Source of the DNA: Nitrospirota bacterium
GTDB lineage: Bacteria; Nitrospirota; Leptospirillia; Leptospirillales; Leptospirillaceae
Direction: 5' to 3'
DNA: 10,054 nucleotides
Assembly (NCBI GenBank): GCA_021828525.1
Contig: JAJZGM010000033.1
Coordinates: 1-10,054, forward strand
The translations under genes were made by a program, and so were the position numbers. Positions 1 through 6,014 of this stretch are shown one piece after another. The notes below the pieces were generated by a model. That model saw only the letters and a list, made by a program, of their open reading frames with translations, had not been told where the DNA came from and did not search any database. The stretch's first letter is position 1. The number at the start of each line of letters is the position of its first letter.

Positions 1-2
1 TG

Positions 3-1628
3 TCACTCGCGACCAGCGCCTTTTCCGTGGGGCCCTATCTCGGATATTTTTTCCCGATTTTCAAAACCAATCCCCAGATCAATGTCACCTTTACCGGACT
101 CCTGATTCTGGTCCTTGTCATCCTCAATATTATCGGGCTCAAGGAGTCCTCCTGGTTCAGCCTGATGCTGGCCGGATTCGATGTGATCACCCAGGTCTCC
201 CTTATGACCATGGGGGCCATGTTTCTCTTCAACTTCAACACCATCTGGCATCAGTTCACCCTGGGAACCGCCCCCACATGGCATAACTTTCTTTACGGAA
301 TCTCCATCGCCATGGTGGCCTATACCGGTATCGAGGCGATCAGCCAGATGGCCGGGGAGGCGAGAAATGCGGAAAAGCTTGTCCCCCGGGCGATGTTCCT
401 GACCATGGGAACGACCATCCTTCTCTATTCGGGGATCTCCCTCGTGGCTCTCTCGGCGATGAAGCCCGAGATCCTGTCGACGACCTGGGTCAACGACCCC
501 ATCGCCGGGATCGCCCATGCGATGCCCCATGTGGGGGCCTTCATGGCTCCGTGGGTGTCGGTCCTCGGTGCCACCATCCTGACTGTGGCGGCCAATGCCG
601 GTCTGATCGGCGTTTCTCGGCTGGCCTACTCCATGTCCAACAATCTTCTCATCTCGCCTCTGTTCCGCAAGACAAGCGCCAAATACAAGACCCCGATGGT
701 CTCGATTGGCATTTTTGGAACCCTGGCAGCCCTGATCGTCGCCTTTTTCCCTTATCTCGATGTGCTGGCCGACCTCTATAACTATGGCGCCATGCTGTCA
801 TTTTCCATGACCCATCTTGCCCTGATCAAACTCCGGAAGAAGGATCCCGACCTGAAACGTCCCTTCCGGGTTCCTCTGGCCATCCGGGTGGCCGGGTGGG
901 AAATCCCTCTTCCGACGATTTTCGGGTTTATGGGAACCTTCGGGGTCTTTCTCATGGTTCTCCTCTTTCACAAATACGGTCGTGTTTTCGGAACCGTATG
1001 GATGGTCGGAGGAATTTCCTATTATCTGTGGTTCCGGAAAAAAGAGTCGCTTCCCGTCATGGAGAGGGTCCAGATCACGGAGATCCAGGACGATTATCCG
1101 AAGTCCAAACCTCATCGACATATCCTGGTCGCGACCTCTCCCACCCGGCCTTCCGAAATGTTGCGCGATGTTTTGAAGGTAGCCAAGGCTGACGGGGCAA
1201 AAGTGACAGTGATTACGGTTCTTGAAATTCCCCTGGCCCTTCCGCTTACAGCCTCCCTTCCCGAAGAGGAGGTCGTCGCCCGACATACCCTGGACCTGTG
1301 TCAGGCGATTGGGATGGAGGAAGATGTCCTGGTTGATACGATCCTTGCACGGGGGAGGGCGATCGGTCCGGTTCTCAACCTTCAGATCAGAAGGCTGGGG
1401 GCAGACACAGTGGTCCTGAATGACACGGGGAGTTCTCTGGCGGCCTCTGTCCTGGGGGCAATCCGGAGGTCTTCGAACACTGTCCTGATCTGGACATTTC
1501 AGATCTATTCGGGAGCGGGGCTCACTCCTACACCCCGTTCACGGCTGTCGGGAGAAGAGCCGATCATCTCTCCCTTGCCTCATGTTGAACGGGTCCCTCC
1601 TCCCGGAGATGAACCAGCCCGAGCCTGA
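3..1628 (+). CDS. APC-superfamily amino acid permease with C-terminal universal-stress-like domain (5' partial)
   Basis: An inner-membrane transporter of the amino acid/polyamine/organocation (APC) superfamily; the substrate cannot be told from sequence. The frame is open to the left edge, so the start and the first membrane helices lie outside the window; the GTG at 27 is internal. About 541 residues remain. Visible are several hydrophobic helices, the APC-type segment VAYTGIEAISQMAGEARN (near 315-368), and a later SRLAYSMSNN...SPLF motif followed by KTP, typical of the cytoplasmic loop after helix 8. The membrane part ends near 1040. From about 1107 a soluble domain begins with HILVATSPTRPSEML and continues in a beta-alpha pattern like UspA (universal stress protein). 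Its ATP-binding glycine motif is not intact, so nucleotide binding is doubtful. The stop TGA lies in an inverted repeat shared with the convergent fur gene. Permease-USP fusions are known in other bacteria and archaea. The family is clear, the substrate unknown. Confidence 0.85.
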   Translation, partial: SLATSAFSVGPYLGYFFPIFKTNPQINVTFTGLLILVLVILNIIGLKESSWFSLMLAGFDVITQVSLMTMGAMFLFNFNTIWHQFTLGTAPTWHNFLYGISIAMVAYTGIEAISQMAGEARNAEKLVPRAMFLTMGTTILLYSGISLVALSAMKPEILSTTWVNDPIAGIAHAMPHVGAFMAPWVSVLGATILTVAANAGLIGVSRLAYSMSNNLLISPLFRKTSAKYKTPMVSIGIFGTLAALIVAFFPYLDVLADLYNYGAMLSFSMTHLALIKLRKKDPDLKRPFRVPLAIRVAGWEIPLPTIFGFMGTFGVFLMVLLFHKYGRVFGTVWMVGGISYYLWFRKKESLPVMERVQITEIQDDYPKSKPHRHILVATSPTRPSEMLRDVLKVAKADGAKVTVITVLEIPLALPLTASLPEEEVVARHTLDLCQAIGMEEDVLVDTILARGRAIGPVLNLQIRRLGADTVVLNDTGSSLAASVLGAIRRSSNTVLIWTFQIYSGAGLTPTPRSRLSGEEPIISPLPHVERVPPPGDEPARA

Positions 1629-1681
1629 CACAGGCTTCTGCGCAAGCTCTTGGCTTTGGCCTTGGGTCAGGACTCTTTTTT
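1621..1681 (+). terminator. Candidate intrinsic terminator between convergent permease and fur genes
   Basis: GAGCCTGAC (1621-1629) is complementary to GTCAGGaCTC (1666-1675, one bulged A), followed by six T at 1676-1681. The 36-base interior contains smaller pairings such as GGC-TTTG-GCC. A competing local hairpin, AGCCTG-ACA-CAGGCT, occupies 1622-1636. The U tract is on the plus strand, so it would mainly stop permease transcripts; no U tract follows on the fur side. The structure overlaps the last codons of both genes. The long loop keeps confidence moderate. Confidence 0.45.
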
Positions 1682-2170
1682 GTGAAGCTTCGCGCAGGTT
1701 TCACAGATTCCGTAGATTTCGAGACGGTGGGAAACAATTGAAAAATGGTTTTCCTTGGCGGCCGCAAGCTGGAGCTGCTCGATCAGCGGCTGGTCGAATT
1801 CGACCACCTTCCCGCACTCGATGCAGATCAGGTGATCGTGGTGGCTGGCAGGCATGGCTTCATACCGGCTGAATTCATCGTTGAAGCGGTGTTCCTCCAC
1901 AAGTCCCTTCTCCTTGAGGGTATGAAGGGTCCGGTAGATGGTCGCAAGACCGATCCGTGGGGTCTGGGCACGCACCAGTCCGTGGATCTCCTCGGCACTC
2001 AGATGGGCCCTTGAATCCACGAGGACCTTGAGGACCCTGATCCGCTGCTGGGTCGGGTGGATCCCGTGGGACCGAAGATGCTCGGTCAGGTCGGTGCCCG
2101 CGGCGGCGGGCATATTTCGGGGAGTCCCTGCAGAGTTAGATTTTCTTCCTGAAAGAATGCGGTCAGTCAT
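1667..2170 (-). CDS. fur: Fur-family metal-dependent transcriptional repressor
   Basis: A ferric uptake regulator family protein, expected to bind DNA as a metal-loaded dimer. From the ATG at 2170 it has 167 residues. A winged helix covers about residues 36-95 (TQQRIRVLKVL ... GLATIYRTLHTLKEKGLV). The dimerisation domain carries HHDHLICIECG (110-120) and a second CETC (156-159), giving two CxxC pairs for structural zinc. Compared with E. coli Fur from memory, the ligand positions are all present: H56, E104, H111, H113 and H110, D112, E131, H148. The position that is Asp104 in Bacillus PerR is Glu here (E124, KVVEF), and PerR Asp85 is also Glu (E104). This favours an iron-sensing Fur over a peroxide-sensing PerR. 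Start choice: the ATG at 2170 has only a weak AAGAGA upstream; ATG at 2113 would give a more usual 148 residues. The open frame runs further up to a GTG at 2305, but that part looks untranslated. Confidence 0.85.
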   Translation of the reverse strand: MTDRILSGRKSNSAGTPRNMPAAAGTDLTEHLRSHGIHPTQQRIRVLKVLVDSRAHLSAEEIHGLVRAQTPRIGLATIYRTLHTLKEKGLVEEHRFNDEFSRYEAMPASHHDHLICIECGKVVEFDQPLIEQLQLAAAKENHFSIVSHRLEIYGICETCAKLHKKES

Positions 2171-2295
2171 GAGAGCGTCTCTTGGTGAGTTCCTGAAGAA
2201 AAGGAATCGACAGGGATGCCGGAAAAGATAGGTCTCCTTCCGGAATTCCTGTCCATTTCGCTTCAGATCCCTTTCCCGGCTGATTTTGTCCTGAA

Positions 2296-2324
2296 ATATT
2301 CTCACAGTCAGCGCATAGTTTCAA
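2296..2324 (-). promoter_or_regulatory. Possible fur promoter
   Basis: On the minus strand, TTGAAA (2324-2319) is followed after 17 bases by GAATAT (2301-2296). A variant reading uses TG-T-GAGAAT with a 15-base spacer as an extended -10. The -35 match is good and the -10 poor. It would leave an untranslated leader of roughly 120 bases before the ATG at 2170. No convincing Fur box was seen here, so autoregulation is not supported. Confidence 0.25.
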
Positions 2325-2551
2325 TCGATCCGGAAACCGTCCTGTTTGTCCGATGCCCCGGCCTTGATCGCCTCCCCTAAAGTTGTTTGCAGAGGAATCC
2401 CCTGAATGGCTGCCGTTTTCCCATTGAAAGCGGGAGGATAAGGCCGAAAAGCTTTACGATTGTCGTTCTGAAATTCGATCTCTGAAGGCTGGTTTCCGGG
2501 GAAGACAATGCGGGATGTTTTCAGGTCGATTCGATGAGACTTGAAGCGGCT
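2321..2551 (-). other. Startless open frame in the gene-poor region 2171-2580; possible gene remnant
   Basis: The 410 bases between the fur start and the next gene hold no recognisable gene. One minus-strand frame is open for 76 codons, from just after a TGA inside the hairpin at 2545-2572 down to a TGA at 2323-2321. It contains no ATG, GTG or TTG in frame, so it cannot be an intact gene. The translation includes RIVFPGNQPSEIEF and GIPLQTTLGEAIKAG, which I do not recognise. It may be a decayed gene end or a chance open frame; third-position GC is not clearly biased. Otherwise I see only the possible fur promoter and the hairpin. Confidence 0.2.
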
Positions 2552-2572
2552 TCATCTGTTGATGAAGCCGCT
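2545..2572 (-). terminator. Strong hairpin after the small secreted-protein gene, likely its terminator
   Basis: AGCGGCTTCATC (2545-2556) and GATGAAGCCGCT (2561-2572) form a perfect 12-bp stem with the four-base loop TGTT. It lies 8 bases beyond the stop codon of the minus-strand gene at 2581. The stem can lengthen by TTGA/TCAA across a two-base bulge. On the minus strand the 3' side reads TCAAGTCTC, so the usual U tract is missing. On the plus strand a short CTTCAATTTT follows. It may stop transcription weakly or stabilise the 3' end. Confidence 0.55.
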
Positions 2573-2580
2573 CTTCAATT

Positions 2581-2838
2581 TTAGTATCCGGAGTCTTTCT
2601 GCTTCGCGAGGTCGGCCTTTTTTTGTTCTGCATCGCATCTTTTCAGGATGCGGCGTATGTCACGGACAACATGGGAATGTGTGTCAGGACCGGCCATCCG
2701 GAGCATGTGTTTTGCGTTGTTGCAGTCCATGTGTGTTTTTGGATCTCTGAGAAGATGGTCGTAGGCCAGACTGACGGAAGGAAAAGTGGTTAAGCAGAGA
2801 ATCGCGAGAGCCGAGGCAGCGAAAAAAAGAGTCTTCAT
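2581..2838 (-). CDS. Small secreted (periplasmic) protein, His-containing with two Cys, function unknown
   Basis: I do not recognise this 85-residue protein. It starts with a clear Sec signal peptide: MKTLFF, a hydrophobic core to about residue 20, then PSVSLA with probable cleavage before YDHLL (residue 26). The mature part is about 60 residues with H28, H36, C39, H44, H54, H56 and C68, a basic helix (VVRDIRRILKRC) and a charged Lys/Gln-rich tail. The two Cys could form a disulfide in the periplasm; the His and Met content would allow metal binding, which is inference only. The ATG at 2838 is chosen because GGGGGAT precedes it by about 4 bases and it gives a normal signal peptide; a TTG at 2850 would use that Shine-Dalgarno as coding sequence. 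It is transcribed divergently from rplU and followed by the hairpin at 2545-2572. Confidence 0.65.
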   Translation of the reverse strand: MKTLFFAASALAILCLTTFPSVSLAYDHLLRDPKTHMDCNNAKHMLRMAGPDTHSHVVRDIRRILKRCDAEQKKADLAKQKDSGY

Positions 2839-2867
2839 GTCATCCCCCAATCTTTAAAATTATTGTT

Positions 2868-2901
2868 TATTTTAAAATATTTGAGAATGAGGAAAATATT
2901 T
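2868..2901 (-). promoter_or_regulatory. Possible promoter of the small secreted-protein gene, with a weak Fur-box-like site
   Basis: On the minus strand TAAAAT (2873-2868) matches the -10 consensus at five of six bases, about 30 bases before the ATG. A weak -35 (TTTTCC, 2896-2891) lies 17 bases further up. Plus-strand bases 2883-2901 match the 19-base E. coli Fur consensus at 11 positions by my count (GAGAAT GAGGAA A ATATTT). This site would overlap the -35. The region is very AT-rich, so chance matches are likely for both elements. Confidence 0.25.
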
Positions 2902-3038
2902 CATTCCATAATTAACATATTTTGAATGGGTTTTCAATTGGGATTGATTAAGGCTTATGGGGAAGCTTCCCGGAAAATTCGGTTTTCCGAAATGGGGTCG
3001 GAAAGAAACGGAACCAGGACCGGGATGTTGCCGTCTTT

Positions 3039-3068
3039 TTGCATCCTTTTGGGTCTTTGTGATATATT
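3039..3068 (+). promoter_or_regulatory. Candidate rplU-rpmA promoter
   Basis: TTGCAT (3039-3044) and TATATT (3063-3068, five of six to consensus) are separated by 18 bases. This would start transcription near 3075, about 95 bases before the rplU ATG and just ahead of the two leader hairpins. The -35 is weak. The 330-base region 2839-3168 also holds the divergent promoter above and AT-rich DNA with the inverted repeat GAATGA-(10)-TCATTC at 2885-2906. Confidence 0.35.
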
Positions 3069-3088
3069 TCATCTTTGCGACTTTGGGT

Positions 3089-3168
3089 GGGACCTTGGGG
3101 TCCCTTGGAATGTCGGCAGAGGTCTCTGCCGGATTAATGGTCAGGCTTATCAGAAAGAGGGGGACCTC
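3089..3168 (+). promoter_or_regulatory. Structured rplU leader, candidate ribosomal-protein autoregulatory element
   Basis: Two hairpins lie in the 5' leader. The first is GGGACC-TTGG-GGTCCC (3089-3104). The second is CGGCAGA-GGTC-TCTGCCG (3114-3131). The Shine-Dalgarno region GAGGGGGACCTC (3157-3168) repeats the GGGACC of the first 5' arm. It could therefore pair either with 3097-3106 (10 pairs, several G-U) or with GAGGTCTCT 3119-3127 (9 pairs, two G-U). Such competition would hide the ribosome site when the hairpins open. L21 leaders that bind ribosomal protein are known in other bacteria; equivalence here is inference. Confidence 0.4.
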
Positions 3169-3492
3169 ATGGCAGGAAGTTTTGCCGTGATACGGACCGG
3201 GGGCAAGATGTATCGCGTCTCTCCCGGACAGATTCTTGTGGTGGAGCGTCTCGAGGAAGATGGGGCGGTTATCTTCGACCAGGTGTTGATGGTCTCCGAG
3301 GATGGGGTCATTTCATACGCGACAGATGAGAAACCGCTTGCCGTCGAGGTCCATGGACGCATTCTTCGTCAGGAAAAGGATCCGAAGATCATTGTCTTCA
3401 AAAAGAAACGCCGAAAGAACTACCGTCGGAAGAAGGGCCATCGTCAGCTTGTATCCCGTGTAAAGATCGAATCCATTATCAAGACTGCTTAG
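3169..3492 (+). CDS. rplU: Large-subunit ribosomal protein L21 (bL21)
   Basis: A 107-residue protein of the 50S subunit that binds 23S rRNA. It starts MAGSFAVIRTGGKMYRVSPGQ, the usual L21 N-terminus (a YAVI..GGKQY-like pattern). The hallmark basic stretch KIIVFKKKRRKNYRRKKGHRQ (residues 73-93) is followed by VKI near the C-terminus. Length is normal for the family. The ATG at 3169 has GAGGGGG at 3157-3163, five bases upstream. The same frame is open for 81 codons further up, to 2926, but that stretch is not L21-like and holds the leader hairpins. rpmA follows after 14 bases, the near-universal rplU-rpmA pairing. Confidence 0.97.
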   Translation: MAGSFAVIRTGGKMYRVSPGQILVVERLEEDGAVIFDQVLMVSEDGVISYATDEKPLAVEVHGRILRQEKDPKIIVFKKKRRKNYRRKKGHRQLVSRVKIESIIKTA

Positions 3493-3506
3493 GAGAGGTA
3501 AGGCTC

Positions 3507-3791
3507 ATGGCTCATAAGAAAGGGGTTGGTTCGACCCGAAACGGACGCGACTCGGAATCGAAGCGTCTCGGCGTCAAGCGCCACGACGGCCAGTTTGTTC
3601 TGGCCGGAAACATTCTCGTCCGGCAGCGTGGGACCCAGTTCTATCCTGGTGATAATGTCGGGATGGGCCGGGATCATACCCTTTTTGCCATGCAAACGGG
3701 AGTGGTGAAGTTTTCCCGCTACGGCCGTGACGCAAAGAAGATCAGCATCGTTCCCGATACGACCGGGACTCCCGGGACTGTCGAGGCCTGA
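3507..3791 (+). CDS. rpmA: Large-subunit ribosomal protein L27 (bL27)
   Basis: A 94-residue 50S protein whose N-terminal tail reaches the peptidyl transferase centre. It begins MAHKKGVGSTRNGRDSESK, then RLGVKRHDGQFV and GNILVRQRGTQFYPGDNVGMGRDHTLFA, all characteristic of L27. There is no cleavable N-terminal extension of the type processed by Prp in Firmicutes; the protein starts directly at the AHKK core. The C-terminus (TTGTPGTVEA) is slightly longer than a minimal L27. The Shine-Dalgarno AGGAGAGG follows straight after the rplU stop. A strong terminator begins five bases after its stop. Confidence 0.97.
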   Translation: MAHKKGVGSTRNGRDSESKRLGVKRHDGQFVLAGNILVRQRGTQFYPGDNVGMGRDHTLFAMQTGVVKFSRYGRDAKKISIVPDTTGTPGTVEA

Positions 3792-3795
3792 CCCT

Positions 3796-3823
3796 TCCGC
3801 CCGGTTCTCGGGCGGATTTTTTT
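3796..3823 (+). terminator. Intrinsic terminator after rpmA
   Basis: TCCGCCCG (3796-3803), loop GTTCT, CGGGCGGA (3809-3816), then seven T (3817-3823). This is a perfect 8-bp GC-rich stem with a U tract, close to the textbook form. It begins five bases after the rpmA stop and its T tract ends 15 bases before the obgE ATG, just ahead of the obgE Shine-Dalgarno GGAGG (3830-3834). It should end or attenuate the ribosomal-protein transcript. Confidence 0.85.
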
Positions 3824-3838
3824 CCTTCCGGAGGTTTC

Positions 3839-4879
3839 ATGTCTCAGTTTGTCGACGAGGTCACGCTCTGGGTCTCCTCCGGCAAAGGAGGAGACGGATC
3901 GACCTCTTTCCGGAGGGAAAAGTTCGTTCCCCGGGGGGGGCCTGACGGAGGGGACGGGGGAAACGGGGGGTCCATTCTTCTTTTGGGAACCTCCGCGAAG
4001 TCGACTCTGCTCGACTTCAAGCATCGTCCCCGGGTGGTCGCCTCCTCCGGTGAAAACGGCCGGGGAAAGAAACAGCATGGCAAGAACGGACAGGATCTGT
4101 TTCTCCGGCTCCCCCTGGGGACTCAGGTCTATAATGCTGAAACGGGAGAACTGCTGGCCGATCTGGTGTCCGAAGGGCAGATTTACACGGCGGCCCAGGG
4201 AGGACGCGGAGGACGGGGCAACGCCCATTTTGCGACCCCTACCCGCCAGGCCCCCGATTTTGCGGAACCCGGAAAACCGGCCCAGGAAGTCTTTCTGAAG
4301 TTCGAACTCAAGGTCATGGCGAAGGTTGGCCTTCTGGGATTCCCCAATGCCGGGAAATCCACCTTCCTTGGCCGTGTCACACGGGCTCATCCCCGAATCG
4401 GTTCCTATCCCTTCACGACCCTTTATCCCCATCTGGGCGTTGTTTCCCGGGGCCAGCCACCCAACAACCGGGAATATGTCATTGCCGACCTGCCGGGTTT
4501 GATCGAGGGGGCGCACGAAGGACGGGGTCTGGGAGACCGTTTCCTTCGGCATGTCGAAAGGACGGAGATACTTCTCCATTTCATCGATGTGAGCTTCGAA
4601 GGTCCGGAAGACCCCGAAGAGGCCTACCGGGTGATTCGCAAGGAACTTGAGCTTTATGATCCCGCCCTCCTCGAGAAGCCGGAAGAACTTGCGGCCACGA
4701 AGATCGATGCGGCCGACCCCCAAAGGGTCGAGGCCTTCAGGCGATTCTGCATGAAATCCGGACGGACTCCCTTCTTCATCTCTTCACAGACCGGAGACGG
4801 GATCCCGGACCTCCTGTCGGCCCTCGACCTTCTTCTCGAAGGAAAATCCCTTGCCGGAACTGTCACGTCCCGGGACTAG
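3839..4879 (+). CDS. obgE: Obg GTPase, ribosome assembly and stress (ObgE/CgtA)
   Basis: An essential GTPase that works on 50S maturation and growth control. It has 346 residues. The glycine-rich Obg fold covers residues 1-160 (VSSGKGGDGSTSFRREKFVPRGG at 13 on, PDGGDGGNGG, GGRGGRGNAHF). The G domain follows: G1 GFPNAGKST (167-175), G2 PFTTLYPHLG (191-200), G3 DLPG (217-220), G4 TKID (287-290), G5 SSQTGDG (315-321). Two details differ from the E. coli form: the G4 motif begins with Thr rather than Asn, seen in some bacterial Obg proteins, and the protein ends soon after the G domain, so the C-terminal OCT domain of Bacillus Obg is absent. The ATG at 3839 is preceded by GGAGG four bases away. 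The 3' end overlaps proB by 29 bases. A run of eight G (3933-3940) lies in the codons for PRGGP. Confidence 0.96.
   Translation: MSQFVDEVTLWVSSGKGGDGSTSFRREKFVPRGGPDGGDGGNGGSILLLGTSAKSTLLDFKHRPRVVASSGENGRGKKQHGKNGQDLFLRLPLGTQVYNAETGELLADLVSEGQIYTAAQGGRGGRGNAHFATPTRQAPDFAEPGKPAQEVFLKFELKVMAKVGLLGFPNAGKSTFLGRVTRAHPRIGSYPFTTLYPHLGVVSRGQPPNNREYVIADLPGLIEGAHEGRGLGDRFLRHVERTEILLHFIDVSFEGPEDPEEAYRVIRKELELYDPALLEKPEELAATKIDAADPQRVEAFRRFCMKSGRTPFFISSQTGDGIPDLLSALDLLLEGKSLAGTVTSRD
4839..4843 (+). promoter_or_regulatory. Ribosome binding site setting the proB TTG start
   Basis: AAGGA lies within the obgE coding sequence, seven bases before the TTG at 4851. It is the only well-spaced Shine-Dalgarno near the ProB N-terminus. 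The next in-frame start candidate, TTG at 4941, has none and would fall inside the first beta strand. Confidence 0.6.
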
Positions 4880-6014
4880 TCTCTCGCTGGACAAGGTCTG
4901 CCGCGAGGAGCGCACCCGGATCAGAAAACGTCTTCGCATTTTGGTCCTCAAGGTCGGAAGCCAGATCCTGACCGATTCTACGGGTGCCCTGTCATCCCGC
5001 TCCTTCGGAAGGATCGCCCGGCAGGTGGCCCAGCTCAGGAAGGAAGGGGTTCGCGTCGTCCTGGTCTCTTCGGGAGCGATCGCCGCCGGTCGGGAAAAAA
5101 TCGGACTGGGAAAGAAGTCCCTGTCTCTCGCTCTCAAGCAGGCCGCGGCTTCCGCGGGACAGGCTCCCCTCATGACCCAGTGGGAGCGGGCATTTTTCCG
5201 GCACGGGATCCATACGGCCCAGATTCTGCTGACTCCCGCCGATATCATCGACAGGGAGCGTTTTACGAATCTTGAGCGGACGACCGAGACACTCCTTTCT
5301 CTCGGAATTGTCCCTGTGGTGAATGAAAACGACGCGGTGGCGACCTTTGAAATCCGCTTCGGGGACAATGACCGTCTTTCCGCCTATGTCGCCGGCCTTG
5401 TCAGGGCCGAATGCCTTCTGTTGCTTTCCGATGTCTCTCACCTCTTCACGGCCGATCCCCGGCTCCTTCCGACCGCGAAGAAGATTTCCTGCATCCATGG
5501 CATCACTCCGGAGATTGAACGGATGGCTGGTATCTCGCGAAGCGGACTGGGGACCGGAGGGATGGCCTCGAAGGTCAGTACGGCTCTCTGGGCGAATAGC
5601 TGGGGACTTCCGGTAGGATTGCTGAAGGGGGATCTTCCTTCGGGAATATTCCGCTTTTTCGAGGGAAAGACGGGAACCCTCTTCGAGACCCGGGCGACAC
5701 TTCCATCCAACCGGAAGATCTGGATCGGACATTTTTCCCGACCCCGGGGAGGGTTCCGGCTCGATGAAGGGGCGTCGAAAGCCCTTTCGGGGGGCAACAC
5801 AAGTCTTCTGGGAGCGGGAGTGGTGGGAATTGAAGGGCAGTTCTCAGTCCGGGACCCGGTCTACCTTCTGGATCTTGAGGGACGTGAAATTGCCAGAGGG
5901 ATCGCCCGGGCCGGTTCGGCCGACTGGAAGGCAGGGATGCCGGGAATTCTTGTCCACCGAAACGATCTGGTCCTGTCTGGAGACGGGTCCAGGACAGACA
6001 AGGAGGAGAGATGA
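4851..6014 (+). CDS. proB: Glutamate 5-kinase with C-terminal PUA domain
   Basis: Catalyses ATP + L-glutamate to L-glutamyl 5-phosphate, the first and usually proline-inhibited step of proline synthesis, in the cytoplasm. It has 387 residues. The amino acid kinase domain runs from about 28 to 265: LVLKVGSQIL (31-40), VSSGAIAAGREKIGLG (72-87), VNENDAV (157-163), FGDNDRLSA (170-178), LLSDVSHLFTADPR (191-204) and GTGGMASKVSTA (234-245). A PUA domain follows at about 285-375 (NTSLLGAGVVGIEGQF...GREIARGIA), as in E. coli ProB. The TTG start at 4851 adds a basic N-terminal extension of about 25 residues before the first strand, longer than usual, but it alone has a good Shine-Dalgarno. It overlaps obgE by 29 bases, and its stop overlaps the proA ATG (ATGA), which suggests translational coupling. 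Confidence 0.94.
   Translation: MPELSRPGTSLSLDKVCREERTRIRKRLRILVLKVGSQILTDSTGALSSRSFGRIARQVAQLRKEGVRVVLVSSGAIAAGREKIGLGKKSLSLALKQAAASAGQAPLMTQWERAFFRHGIHTAQILLTPADIIDRERFTNLERTTETLLSLGIVPVVNENDAVATFEIRFGDNDRLSAYVAGLVRAECLLLLSDVSHLFTADPRLLPTAKKISCIHGITPEIERMAGISRSGLGTGGMASKVSTALWANSWGLPVGLLKGDLPSGIFRFFEGKTGTLFETRATLPSNRKIWIGHFSRPRGGFRLDEGASKALSGGNTSLLGAGVVGIEGQFSVRDPVYLLDLEGREIARGIARAGSADWKAGMPGILVHRNDLVLSGDGSRTDKEER

Noticed and set aside
2171..2305. N-terminal extension of Fur to the GTG at 2305
   Set aside because: It adds 45 residues without homology to the family and would run into the possible promoter.
2850..3000. AT-rich segment considered as a mobile-element end or acquired DNA
   Set aside because: There are no terminal inverted repeats, target duplications or transposase fragments. 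An AT-rich divergent promoter region explains it better.
2926..3168. N-terminal extension of L21 by 81 codons
   Set aside because: L21 homologues start at the MAGSFAVI region, a good Shine-Dalgarno precedes that ATG, and the extension covers the leader hairpins and likely promoter.
3719..4723. Minus-strand open frame of 334 codons opposite obgE
   Set aside because: It is antisense to a clear Obg GTPase, and its glycine/proline/arginine-rich translation resembles nothing I know.
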